6,241 nt of DNA from Collinsella sp. CAG:166 (GCA_000434535.1 FR878720.1:7134-13374); one strand, 5' to 3'. Shown: positions 1-5,641, counted from the stretch's first letter. Notes: generated by a model not told the origin, from the letters alone. Program-made: numbers and translations.

Positions 1-21
1 GGCTTCGACTCGACGTTGGCT

Positions 22-351
22 TCACAGCGCCGCAGCGATCGCTTCAGTCACAAACTTATTGAGTGACTCACCCTTCTTTGCCGCTGCCAGCGCTGCTTGC
101 TTGTGGAGCTCAGAGCCCGTTCTTACGTTGAACGAGCCCTTAAAAGCCCGCTCGGGTTCCTTGCCCTTCTCGGCGCAAAACTCAAGGTAATCGTCGACGG
201 CGTCGTGGAAGCATTGCTCCACTTCTTCAGCCGTGGAGCCTTCAAATACGATTGCGTCCCTAATGCCGGCGACCATACCTGTTAGCACATGCTGTTCGGC
301 ATCGAACTCGACCGGGGCGAAATAACCCTTGTATGCCAAAACGTTACTCAT
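22..351 (-). CDS. hicB: HicB family antitoxin
   Basis: This is the antitoxin and probable autorepressor of a type II HicAB toxin-antitoxin pair. From the chosen start it is 109 residues. The N-terminal HicB fold (about 7-70) has the hallmarks YKGYFAPVEF, GMVAGIRDAIVFEG and AVDDYLEFCAEKGKEPE. The C-terminal part (about 72-108, GSFNVR, then ELHKQAALAAAKKGESLNKFV) is an Arc/MetJ-like ribbon-helix-helix DNA-binding domain. HicB of this type binds and blocks HicA and represses its own operon. An in-frame ATG lies 15 nt upstream (366), but the ATG at 351 has GGAGG (357-361) five bases before it and overlaps the hicA stop as ATGAGTAA, the usual arrangement for translational coupling. The gene appears intact, with TGA at 22-24. 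No terminator is visible in the 21 bases left of it. The family call is firm; repression of this promoter is inferred. Confidence 0.93.
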   Translation of the reverse strand: MSNVLAYKGYFAPVEFDAEQHVLTGMVAGIRDAIVFEGSTAEEVEQCFHDAVDDYLEFCAEKGKEPERAFKGSFNVRTGSELHKQAALAAAKKGESLNKFVTEAIAAAL

Positions 352-607
352 GACTACCTCCGACATCTTGCAGAAAGCGAACGATGTTTCGAATGGTCCC
401 CGCTGTCAATTCGTCAGATGGATGAGGCGCGTGCATTACGAACATCCTGCCATCTGATGGCCTGTAGAAGCGAACGCGCGATCCGGACGTCTTGCCTTTG
501 CTGTCCATTTCAAAGCCATATGAAGCCATAACTTTAAGAAAGTCAGCAAATCTATACGTTGAAGGACAGCTAAGCAGCTGGGCGATGAGTTTATCGGATC
601 GAGTCAT
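344..607 (-). CDS. hicA: HicA family toxin
   Basis: This is the toxin of the HicAB pair, 87 residues. HicA proteins are small double-stranded-RNA-binding-fold mRNA interferases that halt translation until HicB neutralises them. Seen here: an N-terminal helix (KLIAQLLSCP), a segment ADFLKVMASYGFEMDSKGKTSGSRVRF (about 21-47), then MFVMHAPHP (55-63) and a final helix ELTAGTIRNIVRFLQDVG (66-83). The canonical Gly-Ser-His catalytic histidine is replaced by Gly-Ser-Arg (R44), while H59 and H62 of the HxPHP motif remain. I know this as the pattern of a recognised HicA subgroup, so it does not show that the gene is dead. The ATG is preceded by GAGG (612-615) with a 4-nt gap. hicA comes first and hicB second, the usual order, and the pair is transcribed from the promoter at 668-696. 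Confidence 0.9.
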   Translation of the reverse strand: MTRSDKLIAQLLSCPSTYRFADFLKVMASYGFEMDSKGKTSGSRVRFYRPSDGRMFVMHAPHPSDELTAGTIRNIVRFLQDVGGSHE

Positions 608-621
608 CCCGCCTCACATTC

Positions 622-642
622 TGCAACTATATTCTAGTTGCA
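622..642. promoter_or_regulatory. Palindrome in the hicA leader, candidate HicB operator
   Basis: TGCAACTA (622-629) and TAGTTGCA (635-642) form a perfect 8-bp inverted repeat around a 5-nt centre, ending 15 bp upstream of the hicA start codon. A further GTTGCAA copy at 653-659 repeats the right half-site (637-643) at a 16-bp step. Ribbon-helix-helix repressors such as HicB bind short inverted or tandem half-sites near their own promoter, so operator use is likely. An mRNA hairpin is the alternative. Confidence 0.5.
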
Positions 643-667
643 ATTTCAGGTCGTTGCAAGCACCTCT

Positions 668-696
668 ATTATAGAACATGTGTGCGTATAGAACAA
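668..696 (-). promoter_or_regulatory. Predicted hicAB promoter
   Basis: Read on the minus strand, a perfect -10 hexamer TATAAT (668-673) lies 17 bp from TTGTTC (691-696), a moderate -35 that matches the first three bases of TTGACA. Transcription would begin near 661 and give a leader of about 55 nt before hicA. The promoter sits on a 14-bp tandem repeat, and its -35 box forms half of a small palindrome. Confidence 0.7.
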
Positions 697-702
697 GTGT
701 TC
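670..702. repeat. Tandem 14-bp repeat and palindrome over the hicAB promoter
   Basis: TATAGAACATGTGT (670-683) and TATAGAACAAGTGT (687-700) match at 13 of 14 positions with a 17-bp period, the same as the -10/-35 spacer. The second copy continues into a palindrome, GAACA-AG-TGTTC (691-702), covering the -35 box. This fits a repressor-binding region, but which protein binds it cannot be read from sequence. Confidence 0.55.
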
Positions 703-775
703 GAATCACCACTGAGAATGGGGACAGGCATCTTTGTGGTGGTCTGTGCTGTGGAGTGGGCGTCTGCGGCAGTTC

Positions 776-832
776 GTCTCGATCTGTAACAGTAACTCGG
801 CAAAATTGGACCTAGATGTTACAGATTGAGAC
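776..832. repeat. Palindromic repeat module A (57 bp)
   Basis: The module is bounded by GTCTCGATCTGTAAC (776-790) and GTTACAGATTGAGAC (818-832), which are reverse complements except at one position (781/827, G opposite T). The core between them is 27 bp (791-817) and includes CGGCAAAATTGG. It is not coding and would extrude or transcribe as a long-stemmed hairpin. Its mirror-image partner is at 857-913. Confidence 0.85.
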
Positions 833-856
833 AAAGGGCCGGCGTCATCCGGAAAC

Positions 857-913
857 GTCTCGATTTGTAACATCTGGAGCCAATATTGCCGCCTTAGCGT
901 TACAGATCGAGAC
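857..913. repeat. Palindromic repeat module B, mirror copy of module A
   Basis: The module is bounded by GTCTCGATTTGTAAC (857-871) and GTTACAGATCGAGAC (899-913), with a 27-bp core centred on the palindrome CAATATTG (881-888). Aligned as reverse complement it matches module A at 47 of 57 positions (cores 19 of 27); in direct orientation the cores match at only 7 of 27. So B is an inverted relative of A, separated by 24 bp. The layout resembles REP/BIME or MITE-derived intergenic repeats. Confidence 0.82.
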
Positions 914-938
914 AAATCGGCAGACTGCGGCAAAAGAA

Positions 939-977
939 AAAGGTAGATTTTCGGTCATGTCCCAAAAATCTACCTTT
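939..977 (-). terminator. Intrinsic terminator of the M16C peptidase gene
   Basis: A perfect 13-bp inverted repeat, AAAGGTAGATTTT (939-951) and AAAATCTACCTTT (965-977), encloses a 13-nt loop. It begins 6 bp beyond the peptidase stop codon. On the minus strand the stem runs into TTTTTCTTTTG, a suitable U-tract. The stem is unusually A/T-rich for a high-GC genome, so it may be weaker than a typical terminator. Confidence 0.75.
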
Positions 978-982
978 GTGCG

Positions 983-3900
983 TTAGCCCAACAGGTCGAC
1001 TACGGTGAAGCCGGCGTTGCTCTTGGCGATGACGTCTCGGCCGCCAAAGACGCAGGTGGGCGACTCGGCTGCGATGCGCGTCACGTCGGCGCCGAGCGAG
1101 CGCAGCTCACCGGGTGTGGCCGCGAGCATCTGGGCGCGACGCTCTTCGCGCGCGTGCGGATCGAGCCCGGCCAGGTAGGTCGTGTTGCGGCGCTTGGTGA
1201 GCGCGTACGGCTTCACCGGCGCGTCCATGCCGCTCACGCAGCTCACGATAAAGCCCTCAAAGGCGGCCTCGTCGGGCTCAAAGCTGCCGAGCCATTCGCC
1301 TGCGCGCGCCACGCGCTCAATCGAGGGGTCGATTGCCGGGTCGCGGTAGGTGTAGAACGCCGCCTGGCGCTCGCCGGCAGCGCGGAATCCGCAGCCGTAC
1401 GCACCGCCCTTCACGCGGATCTCGTTCCACAGGTAGTCGTAGGAGAGCGCGTTGGCGGCAACCGCCCAGGCGCCCGTCACGTCGATGCCCAGACGGCGCG
1501 GATCGCACGCGCTTGCCGCAAAGCAGATGTCGCTGGGGATGATAAAGGCCTCGTGGCGGTCGCACGGCGTCGGCACCACGAGCGCGTTGCGGCCGGCATC
1601 GGCGCCGTCGCCAGCGCCCAGCCCCAGGTCGTCAGCAGCATTCCAGTACGCGTCAAAGTCCTCATCGCTGCCGGTAAAGCTCGCCATGCAGCCATCCGCC
1701 ACAAAGATGCGGTCTGCCAGCTCGGCAAGCTTGGCGCGCAGGTCATCCAGTCGCTCGTCAAAGTGGTCGAGCAGATCGCGCAGGAACAGGTAGAAGTCCA
1801 CGCCCGAAAGCTGCTCGCGCACCACGGCCGAAGGCGAGCTGTAGCTCATCGCGCGACCGAGCGCCGCCGAGTGTCCGTTGTTGATAAAGCCCTGCTCAAG
1901 CCCAATGCGAATCTGCGTGAGCACGTCGCGAACGCGGTCGGCGTCAGCATCGAGCAAAAGCGTGCTCGACCACACCTCGCGCGGCAGGCTCGCCAGCGCA
2001 TTGATCTTCTCGGACAGGGCACCGGCGCTCACCAGCAGGTAGGGGCGCACGCCGTCCACGTCGGGCTGCGTCATGACTTCGGTTGTAAAGCTCAAAAAGC
2101 CCAGCTTGCCGGCGAGCAGGTTGTCGAGCTCCTCGGCCGAATGCTCGCGCGTGGGCAGCTGCTTGAGCAGGCGGCAGAGCAGCGTCACATAGGGCAGGTC
2201 CTCAAACGCGACGCAGCTCAGGTCGAAATACTGCATGGCGTAGGCCAGGCGGTTGGTGGGAATGTCATGGCGCAGACAGGGGATGGGCGCAGTCGTGTCC
2301 ACGACCAGCGGCGGCTCGGGGCGCGCCTCGCCAATGTCGGATACACGCAGGCGCGGCAGCGTAGCCTTGTCCTCGGGCGTGTCCTCGGCCTCCTGCGCGG
2401 CACGCAGCGCAGCCGTGCGCTCGACCACGTCGGCCAGCTCGGCATCGGTCATGGCGTCACGCTTGGCTGCCAGCTCGGCAGCTTCGGCGCCCTCCGAACC
2501 CTCGGCGGCGTCCACCGGCACCAGCTCGACCAGCGCCATATGGTCGTTGTCCAGCACCAGCTCGCGCAGCAGGTCCTCAAAGTAGCTGCCGTCCAGCTCG
2601 CCGCGCAGCTCCTCGTACACCGGGCCGTACTTGAGCGCCAACGTCGCGGCGTCGTCATCGTAGAGCCACGTGCTCAGCGCGTCGCACGCAATGGCCACGC
2701 CGTCGGCGATACCGTAGTCGCGCTGGCGCAGGTCGTATTCGTTGCTGCTGATGATGGCTTCCAGGCGCTCGCGCGGAACGCCGTGCTCACACAGGTCGCG
2801 ACAGGCGTCCTGGAACACGCGGCGCAGCTCGCGCGCTACGTCGGGCTGCGCATTTTGCAGCATGATGAGCTCGTAGGGCTGCAGGCTCTCGGCCGCGGTG
2901 TAGCTCACCACGTTGCCGCCCAGGCCGGCGGCCAGAATGGCCTTCTTAACCGGTGCTTCGTTGGAGCCCAGCAGCGCCTCGAACAGGATGTCCGCCGCGA
3001 TCGTGCGCTTGCGGTCGAGCGCGCTGCCCAGCACCAGGCCCAGGCCCACCAGGGCGTTCTCGGGCGTGGTGGCCATCTCGACGCGCTTATACTCGCAGGT
3101 CACGGGCGCCTGCACGTCCAGCGGATTGGGCGCCAGCGCGGACGGGTCCTCGCCGGCGGCAACGGCTGCGTCCATGCGGCGGCTCGCGGCGCTCGGCTGC
3201 GACAGATAGCGCTCGTCCAAAAAGGCCAGGGCGCGGTCCACGTCCAGATCGCCATAGAGCGTGATGTAGGAGTTGGAAGGATTGTAGTGGCGCGCATGCG
3301 TGTCCAGGAACTGCTCGTAGGTGAGCGCGGGAATCGCGCGCGGATCGCCGCCGCTCTCGTGCGCATAGGCGGTGTCGGGATAGAGCGCGGCGTTAACAGC
3401 ATCGTCCAGCACGCTCATGGGGTCGGACAGCGCGCCCTTCATCTCGTTGAACACCACGCCGTTATAGCGCAGCGTGCCCTCGCGCAGGCTCGCGGAGCTG
3501 TCGTCGCCCTCGCCCTCGGCGCCCTCCGGCAGGTCCAGCTCGTAGTGCCAGCCCTCCTGCTCAAAAATGGTCGGCTTGGTGTAGATGGCCGGGTTGAACA
3601 CCGCGTCCAGGTACACGTCCATCAGGTTGTACAGGTCCTGCTCGTTGGTGGTGGCAACGGGGTAGATGGTCTTGTCGGGGTAGGTCATGGCGTTGAGGAA
3701 CGTCTGCATGGAGCTCTTGATCAGGTCGACAAACGGTTCCTTGACGGGGAACTTGGCCGATCCGCACAGCACCGAGTGCTCAAGAATATGGAACACGCCG
3801 GTGGAATCGGCCGGCGGCGTCTTAAATCCAATGGCAAAGGCCTTGTTTTCGTCGTCGCACGCCAGGTACAGCAGGCGAGCGCCCGAGGCGGTGTGGCGCA

Positions 3901-4027
3901 GCACGTAAGCGTCCGAGTCGAGCTCGGGCACGGTCTCGCAGCGCTCGACGGCAAAGCCGTGGCAGGTGGTGCCGGGCACCAGCAGCGCGGCAGCAGCGGC
4001 GCGCGGGTCGGTTGAGGTGGTGGGCAT
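983..4027 (-). CDS. M16C family zinc metallopeptidase (presequence protease-like)
   Basis: This 1014-residue protein belongs to the M16C (PreP/Cym1) branch of the insulysin-like peptidases, which close around short unstructured peptides and degrade them. The N-terminal catalytic half carries the inverted zinc motif HILEH (H80, E83, H84) and the distal ligand E195 in VVFNEMKG. A charged helical linker lies near 502-545, within the region of the M16C-associated domain. The C-terminal half has the substrate-binding signature RVKGGAYG (871-878) followed by FYTYRDP. No signal peptide is seen, so it should be cytosolic and serve peptide turnover. Length suits the family (about 970-1080). Start 4027 is chosen because the ATG follows AAAGGAG with a 7-nt gap and the family fold begins soon after. 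A GTG-started extension to 4201 has no homology-like content. No frameshift or missing catalytic residue was found. Physiological substrates are unknown. Confidence 0.93.
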   Translation of the reverse strand: MPTTSTDPRAAAAALLVPGTTCHGFAVERCETVPELDSDAYVLRHTASGARLLYLACDDENKAFAIGFKTPPADSTGVFHILEHSVLCGSAKFPVKEPFVDLIKSSMQTFLNAMTYPDKTIYPVATTNEQDLYNLMDVYLDAVFNPAIYTKPTIFEQEGWHYELDLPEGAEGEGDDSSASLREGTLRYNGVVFNEMKGALSDPMSVLDDAVNAALYPDTAYAHESGGDPRAIPALTYEQFLDTHARHYNPSNSYITLYGDLDVDRALAFLDERYLSQPSAASRRMDAAVAAGEDPSALAPNPLDVQAPVTCEYKRVEMATTPENALVGLGLVLGSALDRKRTIAADILFEALLGSNEAPVKKAILAAGLGGNVVSYTAAESLQPYELIMLQNAQPDVARELRRVFQDACRDLCEHGVPRERLEAIISSNEYDLRQRDYGIADGVAIACDALSTWLYDDDAATLALKYGPVYEELRGELDGSYFEDLLRELVLDNDHMALVELVPVDAAEGSEGAEAAELAAKRDAMTDAELADVVERTAALRAAQEAEDTPEDKATLPRLRVSDIGEARPEPPLVVDTTAPIPCLRHDIPTNRLAYAMQYFDLSCVAFEDLPYVTLLCRLLKQLPTREHSAEELDNLLAGKLGFLSFTTEVMTQPDVDGVRPYLLVSAGALSEKINALASLPREVWSSTLLLDADADRVRDVLTQIRIGLEQGFINNGHSAALGRAMSYSSPSAVVREQLSGVDFYLFLRDLLDHFDERLDDLRAKLAELADRIFVADGCMASFTGSDEDFDAYWNAADDLGLGAGDGADAGRNALVVPTPCDRHEAFIIPSDICFAASACDPRRLGIDVTGAWAVAANALSYDYLWNEIRVKGGAYGCGFRAAGERQAAFYTYRDPAIDPSIERVARAGEWLGSFEPDEAAFEGFIVSCVSGMDAPVKPYALTKRRNTTYLAGLDPHAREERRAQMLAATPGELRSLGADVTRIAAESPTCVFGGRDVIAKSNAGFTVVDLLG

Positions 4028-4043
4028 ATGCGGTCTCCTTTGA

Positions 4044-4059
4044 CGCCCCAGCGGGGGCG
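4044..4059 (-). promoter_or_regulatory. GC hairpin in the leader of the M16C gene
   Basis: CGCCCC (4044-4049) and GGGGCG (4054-4059) form a 6-bp GC stem with a 4-nt loop in the minus-strand leader. It ends 5 bases before the GGAG ribosome binding site (4035-4038). It leaves the site free but could affect mRNA stability or initiation. No riboswitch class is recognised. Confidence 0.4.
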
Positions 4060-4079
4060 AATCGAGTTGAATCCTCGAG

Positions 4080-4095
4080 AGTATACCCATATGGG
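4080..4095 (-). promoter_or_regulatory. Candidate -10 region and palindrome upstream of the M16C gene
   Basis: On the minus strand TATACT (4080-4085) matches the -10 consensus at five of six bases and would give a leader of about 45 nt. No convincing -35 lies 16-18 bp upstream. The perfect 10-bp palindrome CCCATATGGG (4086-4095) abuts the -10, in the spacer. The promoter call is tentative. Confidence 0.35.
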
Positions 4096-4138
4096 GCCGC
4101 GGCTCTGCGGCGAACTGAAGACGATGTGGGCGGACTAG

Positions 4139-4148
4139 CCTAGCTAGG
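4139..4148. repeat. 10-bp palindrome in the divergent intergenic region
   Basis: CCTAGCTAGG is a perfect palindrome roughly midway between the two divergent genes. It may be a regulator site, but with no second copy seen in the window it is only a candidate. Confidence 0.3.
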
Positions 4149-4217
4149 TTGATAACGAATGCCGCGGGTAGCCACTGCACCCCGCTAAAGTGAAATAACA
4201 CCCCGTTTACCGAATCA

Positions 4218-4257
4218 TTTAGGAAATATATGGACTCCTAAAAAGTTCTAATACAAT
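4218..4257 (+). promoter_or_regulatory. Predicted gntR-type regulator promoter with overlapping inverted repeat
   Basis: TACAAT (4252-4257) matches the -10 consensus at five of six positions. The best -35 at a 16-bp spacing is weak (ATGGAC, 4230-4235). A perfect 7-bp inverted repeat, TTTAGGA (4218-4224) and TCCTAAA (4236-4242), surrounds that -35 with an 11-bp gap, a natural place for a repressor to bind. Autoregulation by the downstream GntR protein is plausible but unproven. Confidence 0.5.
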
Positions 4258-4307
4258 ATAAGCCATCTATCTATAAACTGCTGATTCCTTGCAAAGGTAT
4301 GGTTGAT

Positions 4308-5012
4308 ATGGTTGAAGCAAATAGCGTTGTCCCTCTGTACAAACAGATTGTCCGTGCGCTTTCTGATTCGATCGACAACGGCACGTACCGCCCGGGAGAT
4401 AAGCTTCCGACCGAGGCGGAGCTTATCGAGCAATTTGGCGTGAGCCGAATAACGGTTCGCTCCGCAATTAAAGAAATGGAAGATGCTGGGCTTGTTGAGA
4501 GGGCCCGCGGCAAGGGCACGTTCGTTTCGTCGGACACACAGATGTATGCCGCGGACGACCGTGAGAGCTTTACCCATTCGTGCCAGCTTGCGGGCAAACA
4601 GGCGTCTACCAGGGTTCTCGAAATGGGCTGGGACTTCCCAAGCCTGCGAGACGCGAAGTTCCTGGGCGTAGACGATACCCAAAAGGTATTGCGTAGTCGT
4701 CGTCTGCGCCTTGTGGATGGCAAGCCCACGATGCTGGAAACCAATAGCTATTCCGCTGCGCTTTCTTTTTTGGAGCATGAATCCCTCGATGATTCGCTGA
4801 TGGCGGTACTCGATCGCCAGGGGATCAAGATGGGTCCCAACACGCGTACGCTCGAGGTCTGCTATGCGAGCGAGCTCGAGGCGGCATATCTTAACGTGGA
4901 GCTGGACTCCCCCTTGCTCCTGTTTGTCGACAGGCGCTATGCACCAAGCGGCGAGCCACTCTTTATCTCTCGTCAGGTGTATTGCACCGAGCGACTGAAG
5001 TTCTATCTGTAA
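4308..5012 (+). CDS. GntR family transcriptional regulator, HutC/UTRA type
   Basis: This 234-residue one-component regulator has an N-terminal GntR winged helix (about 8-75: VPLYKQI, LPTEAELIEQFGVSRITVRSAI, then LVERARGKGTFV in the wing). A C-terminal UTRA effector domain (about 88-230) ends in GEPLFISRQVYCTERLKFYL. UTRA domains bind small ligands, often phosphosugars or amino sugars, which release the repressor from DNA. It sits just upstream of the PTS EIIA and EIIB genes on the same strand but has its own terminator, so it is probably a separate unit controlling them and perhaps itself. An in-frame ATG at 4299 is only one base from AAAGG (4293-4297). The ATG at 4308 lies 10 bases from it and is preferred, though not by a wide margin. 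The family call is firm; the effector and targets are inferred. Confidence 0.9.
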   Translation: MVEANSVVPLYKQIVRALSDSIDNGTYRPGDKLPTEAELIEQFGVSRITVRSAIKEMEDAGLVERARGKGTFVSSDTQMYAADDRESFTHSCQLAGKQASTRVLEMGWDFPSLRDAKFLGVDDTQKVLRSRRLRLVDGKPTMLETNSYSAALSFLEHESLDDSLMAVLDRQGIKMGPNTRTLEVCYASELEAAYLNVELDSPLLLFVDRRYAPSGEPLFISRQVYCTERLKFYL

Positions 5013-5019
5013 GCAAGGG

Positions 5020-5049
5020 CGGCCGTTCTGTAAAAGGAGCGGCCGTTTT
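5020..5049 (+). terminator. Intrinsic terminator after the GntR regulator
   Basis: CGGCCGTTCT (5020-5029) pairs with GGAGCGGCCG (5036-5045) in a 10-bp stem, two of the pairs being G-U, around loop GTAAAA, followed directly by TTTT. It starts 7 bp after the regulator stop. It separates the regulator from the PTS genes, which therefore need their own promoter. Confidence 0.85.
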
Positions 5050-5106
5050 ACCGACCAATTGTTACCGTTCGCGGAATTAGAGAATTAACGCACCGAAAAA
5101 AGGAAA

Positions 5107-5137
5107 TTGCTTATATACTTTGTTATGACAATATAGT
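5107..5137 (+). promoter_or_regulatory. Candidate promoter of the PTS EIIA/EIIB genes
   Basis: In the AT-rich stretch before EIIA, TATAGT (5132-5137) is a five-of-six -10 match and TTGCTT (5107-5112) a weak -35 at a long 19-bp spacing. A small inverted repeat, TTGT-TATG-ACAA (5120-5131), lies between them. The octamer ACAATATA (5128-5135) also occurs over the regulator's own -10. A promoter must lie here because a terminator precedes it, but the exact hexamers are uncertain. No sigma-54 -24/-12 pattern fits. Confidence 0.45.
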
Positions 5138-5161
5138 ACGTCTTATTGATATTGGAGAACT

Positions 5162-5581
5162 ATGAATAAGATATTGCTAGCGAGTCATGGTTATCTCGCC
5201 CAAGGTATGAAGAGCTCTCTCGAGATCCTGATGGGCGCCAACGACCGAATCGAGTGTCTGTGCGCCTATGTCGATGACGACACGAGGGATGTCGCAGCGC
5301 TTATCGATGCTTGGATGGAGTCAAAGGATCCGGCCGACACGTGGTTTGTCGTAACTGACATCTTTGGCGGTTCCGTAAACAACGAATTCATTCAGAGACA
5401 GACCGCCGGATCGTTTACGTTGATCACCGGAATGAACTTGCCGTTGCTGGTGGAAATGGTTGCACAGCTTGACTCACTGGATGCGGACAAGGCCAAAGCC
5501 GCGGTCGAGGGATCGCGTTCGTATATTCAGCTTTGCGAGGCGGCGGACATGCTTGCCGGCACCGAGGAAGAAGAGTTCTAG
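5162..5581 (+). CDS. PTS mannose/fructose/sorbose family EIIA component
   Basis: This 139-residue cytosolic phosphocarrier takes a phosphoryl group from HPr and passes it to EIIB during sugar uptake. It is a complete stand-alone EIIA-Man domain. The phosphorylated histidine is H9 in LLASHGYLAQGM, the conserved aspartate is D66 in VVTDIFGGSVNN, and ITGMNLPLLVEM (88-99) is the family's third signature. The ATG follows GGAG (5154-5157) with a 4-nt gap. Length fits single-domain EIIA-Man proteins (about 140). EIIB follows 71 bp later, and a UTRA regulator precedes it across a terminator. EIIA sequence does not reveal the sugar, so no specific symbol is given. The tail is acidic (EEEEF), of no known meaning. 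Confidence 0.93.
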   Translation: MNKILLASHGYLAQGMKSSLEILMGANDRIECLCAYVDDDTRDVAALIDAWMESKDPADTWFVVTDIFGGSVNNEFIQRQTAGSFTLITGMNLPLLVEMVAQLDSLDADKAKAAVEGSRSYIQLCEAADMLAGTEEEEF

Positions 5582-5596
5582 TTAGTTCTGGTTCGA

Positions 5597-5641
5597 GCCC
5601 TAGCTAAGGGCCGCACCTGTCATTCCCTTTATCACGTGCGG
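5597..5641 (+). promoter_or_regulatory. Intercistronic hairpins, one covering the EIIB ribosome binding site
   Basis: Two inverted repeats lie between EIIA and EIIB: GCCCT-AGCTA-AGGGC (5597-5611), and CCGCAC (5611-5616) with GTGCGG (5636-5641) across a 19-nt loop. The second stem includes the first two bases of the GGAG (5640-5643) that serves EIIB, so folding would restrain EIIB translation. Neither is followed by a U-run, so they are not intrinsic terminators. Function is inferred from position only. Confidence 0.4.

Larger units (their letters stand above)
608..982. other. Intergenic region between hicA and the M16C peptidase gene
   Basis: This 375-bp gap lies between two minus-strand genes. 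From left to right it holds the hicA ribosome binding site, a palindrome in the hicA leader (622-642), the hicAB promoter with tandem repeats (668-702), a featureless GC-mixed stretch (703-761), the pair of mirrored hairpin modules (762-925), and the terminator of the peptidase gene (939-977). The only open frame across it (706-933, minus) starts with TTG, lacks a ribosome binding site and translates the hairpin repeats. I see no gene here. Confidence 0.8.

Noticed and set aside
776..913. CRISPR-like array suggested by the four repeated 15-mers
   Set aside because: The repeats alternate in orientation and the intervals (27, 24, 27 bp) contain related cores rather than unrelated spacers; no cas gene is present.
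706..933. A 75-codon open frame on the minus strand through the hairpin modules
   Set aside because: It starts with TTG without a ribosome binding site, and its two similar peptide segments (SVT...LQIET) come from the palindromic arms and an 81-bp offset divisible by three.
1154..4015. A 953-codon open frame on the plus strand antisense to the M16C gene
   Set aside because: It starts with GTG, shows no recognisable domain, and is full of His/Arg/Gln/Val runs typical of the complement of a high-GC gene. The opposite strand encodes a complete, motif-bearing peptidase.
4028..4201. N-terminal extension of the peptidase from a GTG at 4201
   Set aside because: The added 58 residues are not family-like, and they cover the likely promoter, a palindrome and the leader hairpin. 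The ATG at 4027 has a good ribosome binding site.
4248..4778. Antisense open frames (176 and 157 codons) opposite the GntR regulator
   Set aside because: There is no recognisable domain, and the regulator on the plus strand is complete with clear GntR and UTRA signatures.
5102..5110. Possible sigma-54 (-24/-12) promoter before EIIA, as in LevR-controlled PTS operons
   Set aside because: The GG and GC dinucleotides are 7 bp apart rather than about 10, and no sigma-54 activator gene is nearby; the neighbour is a GntR regulator.
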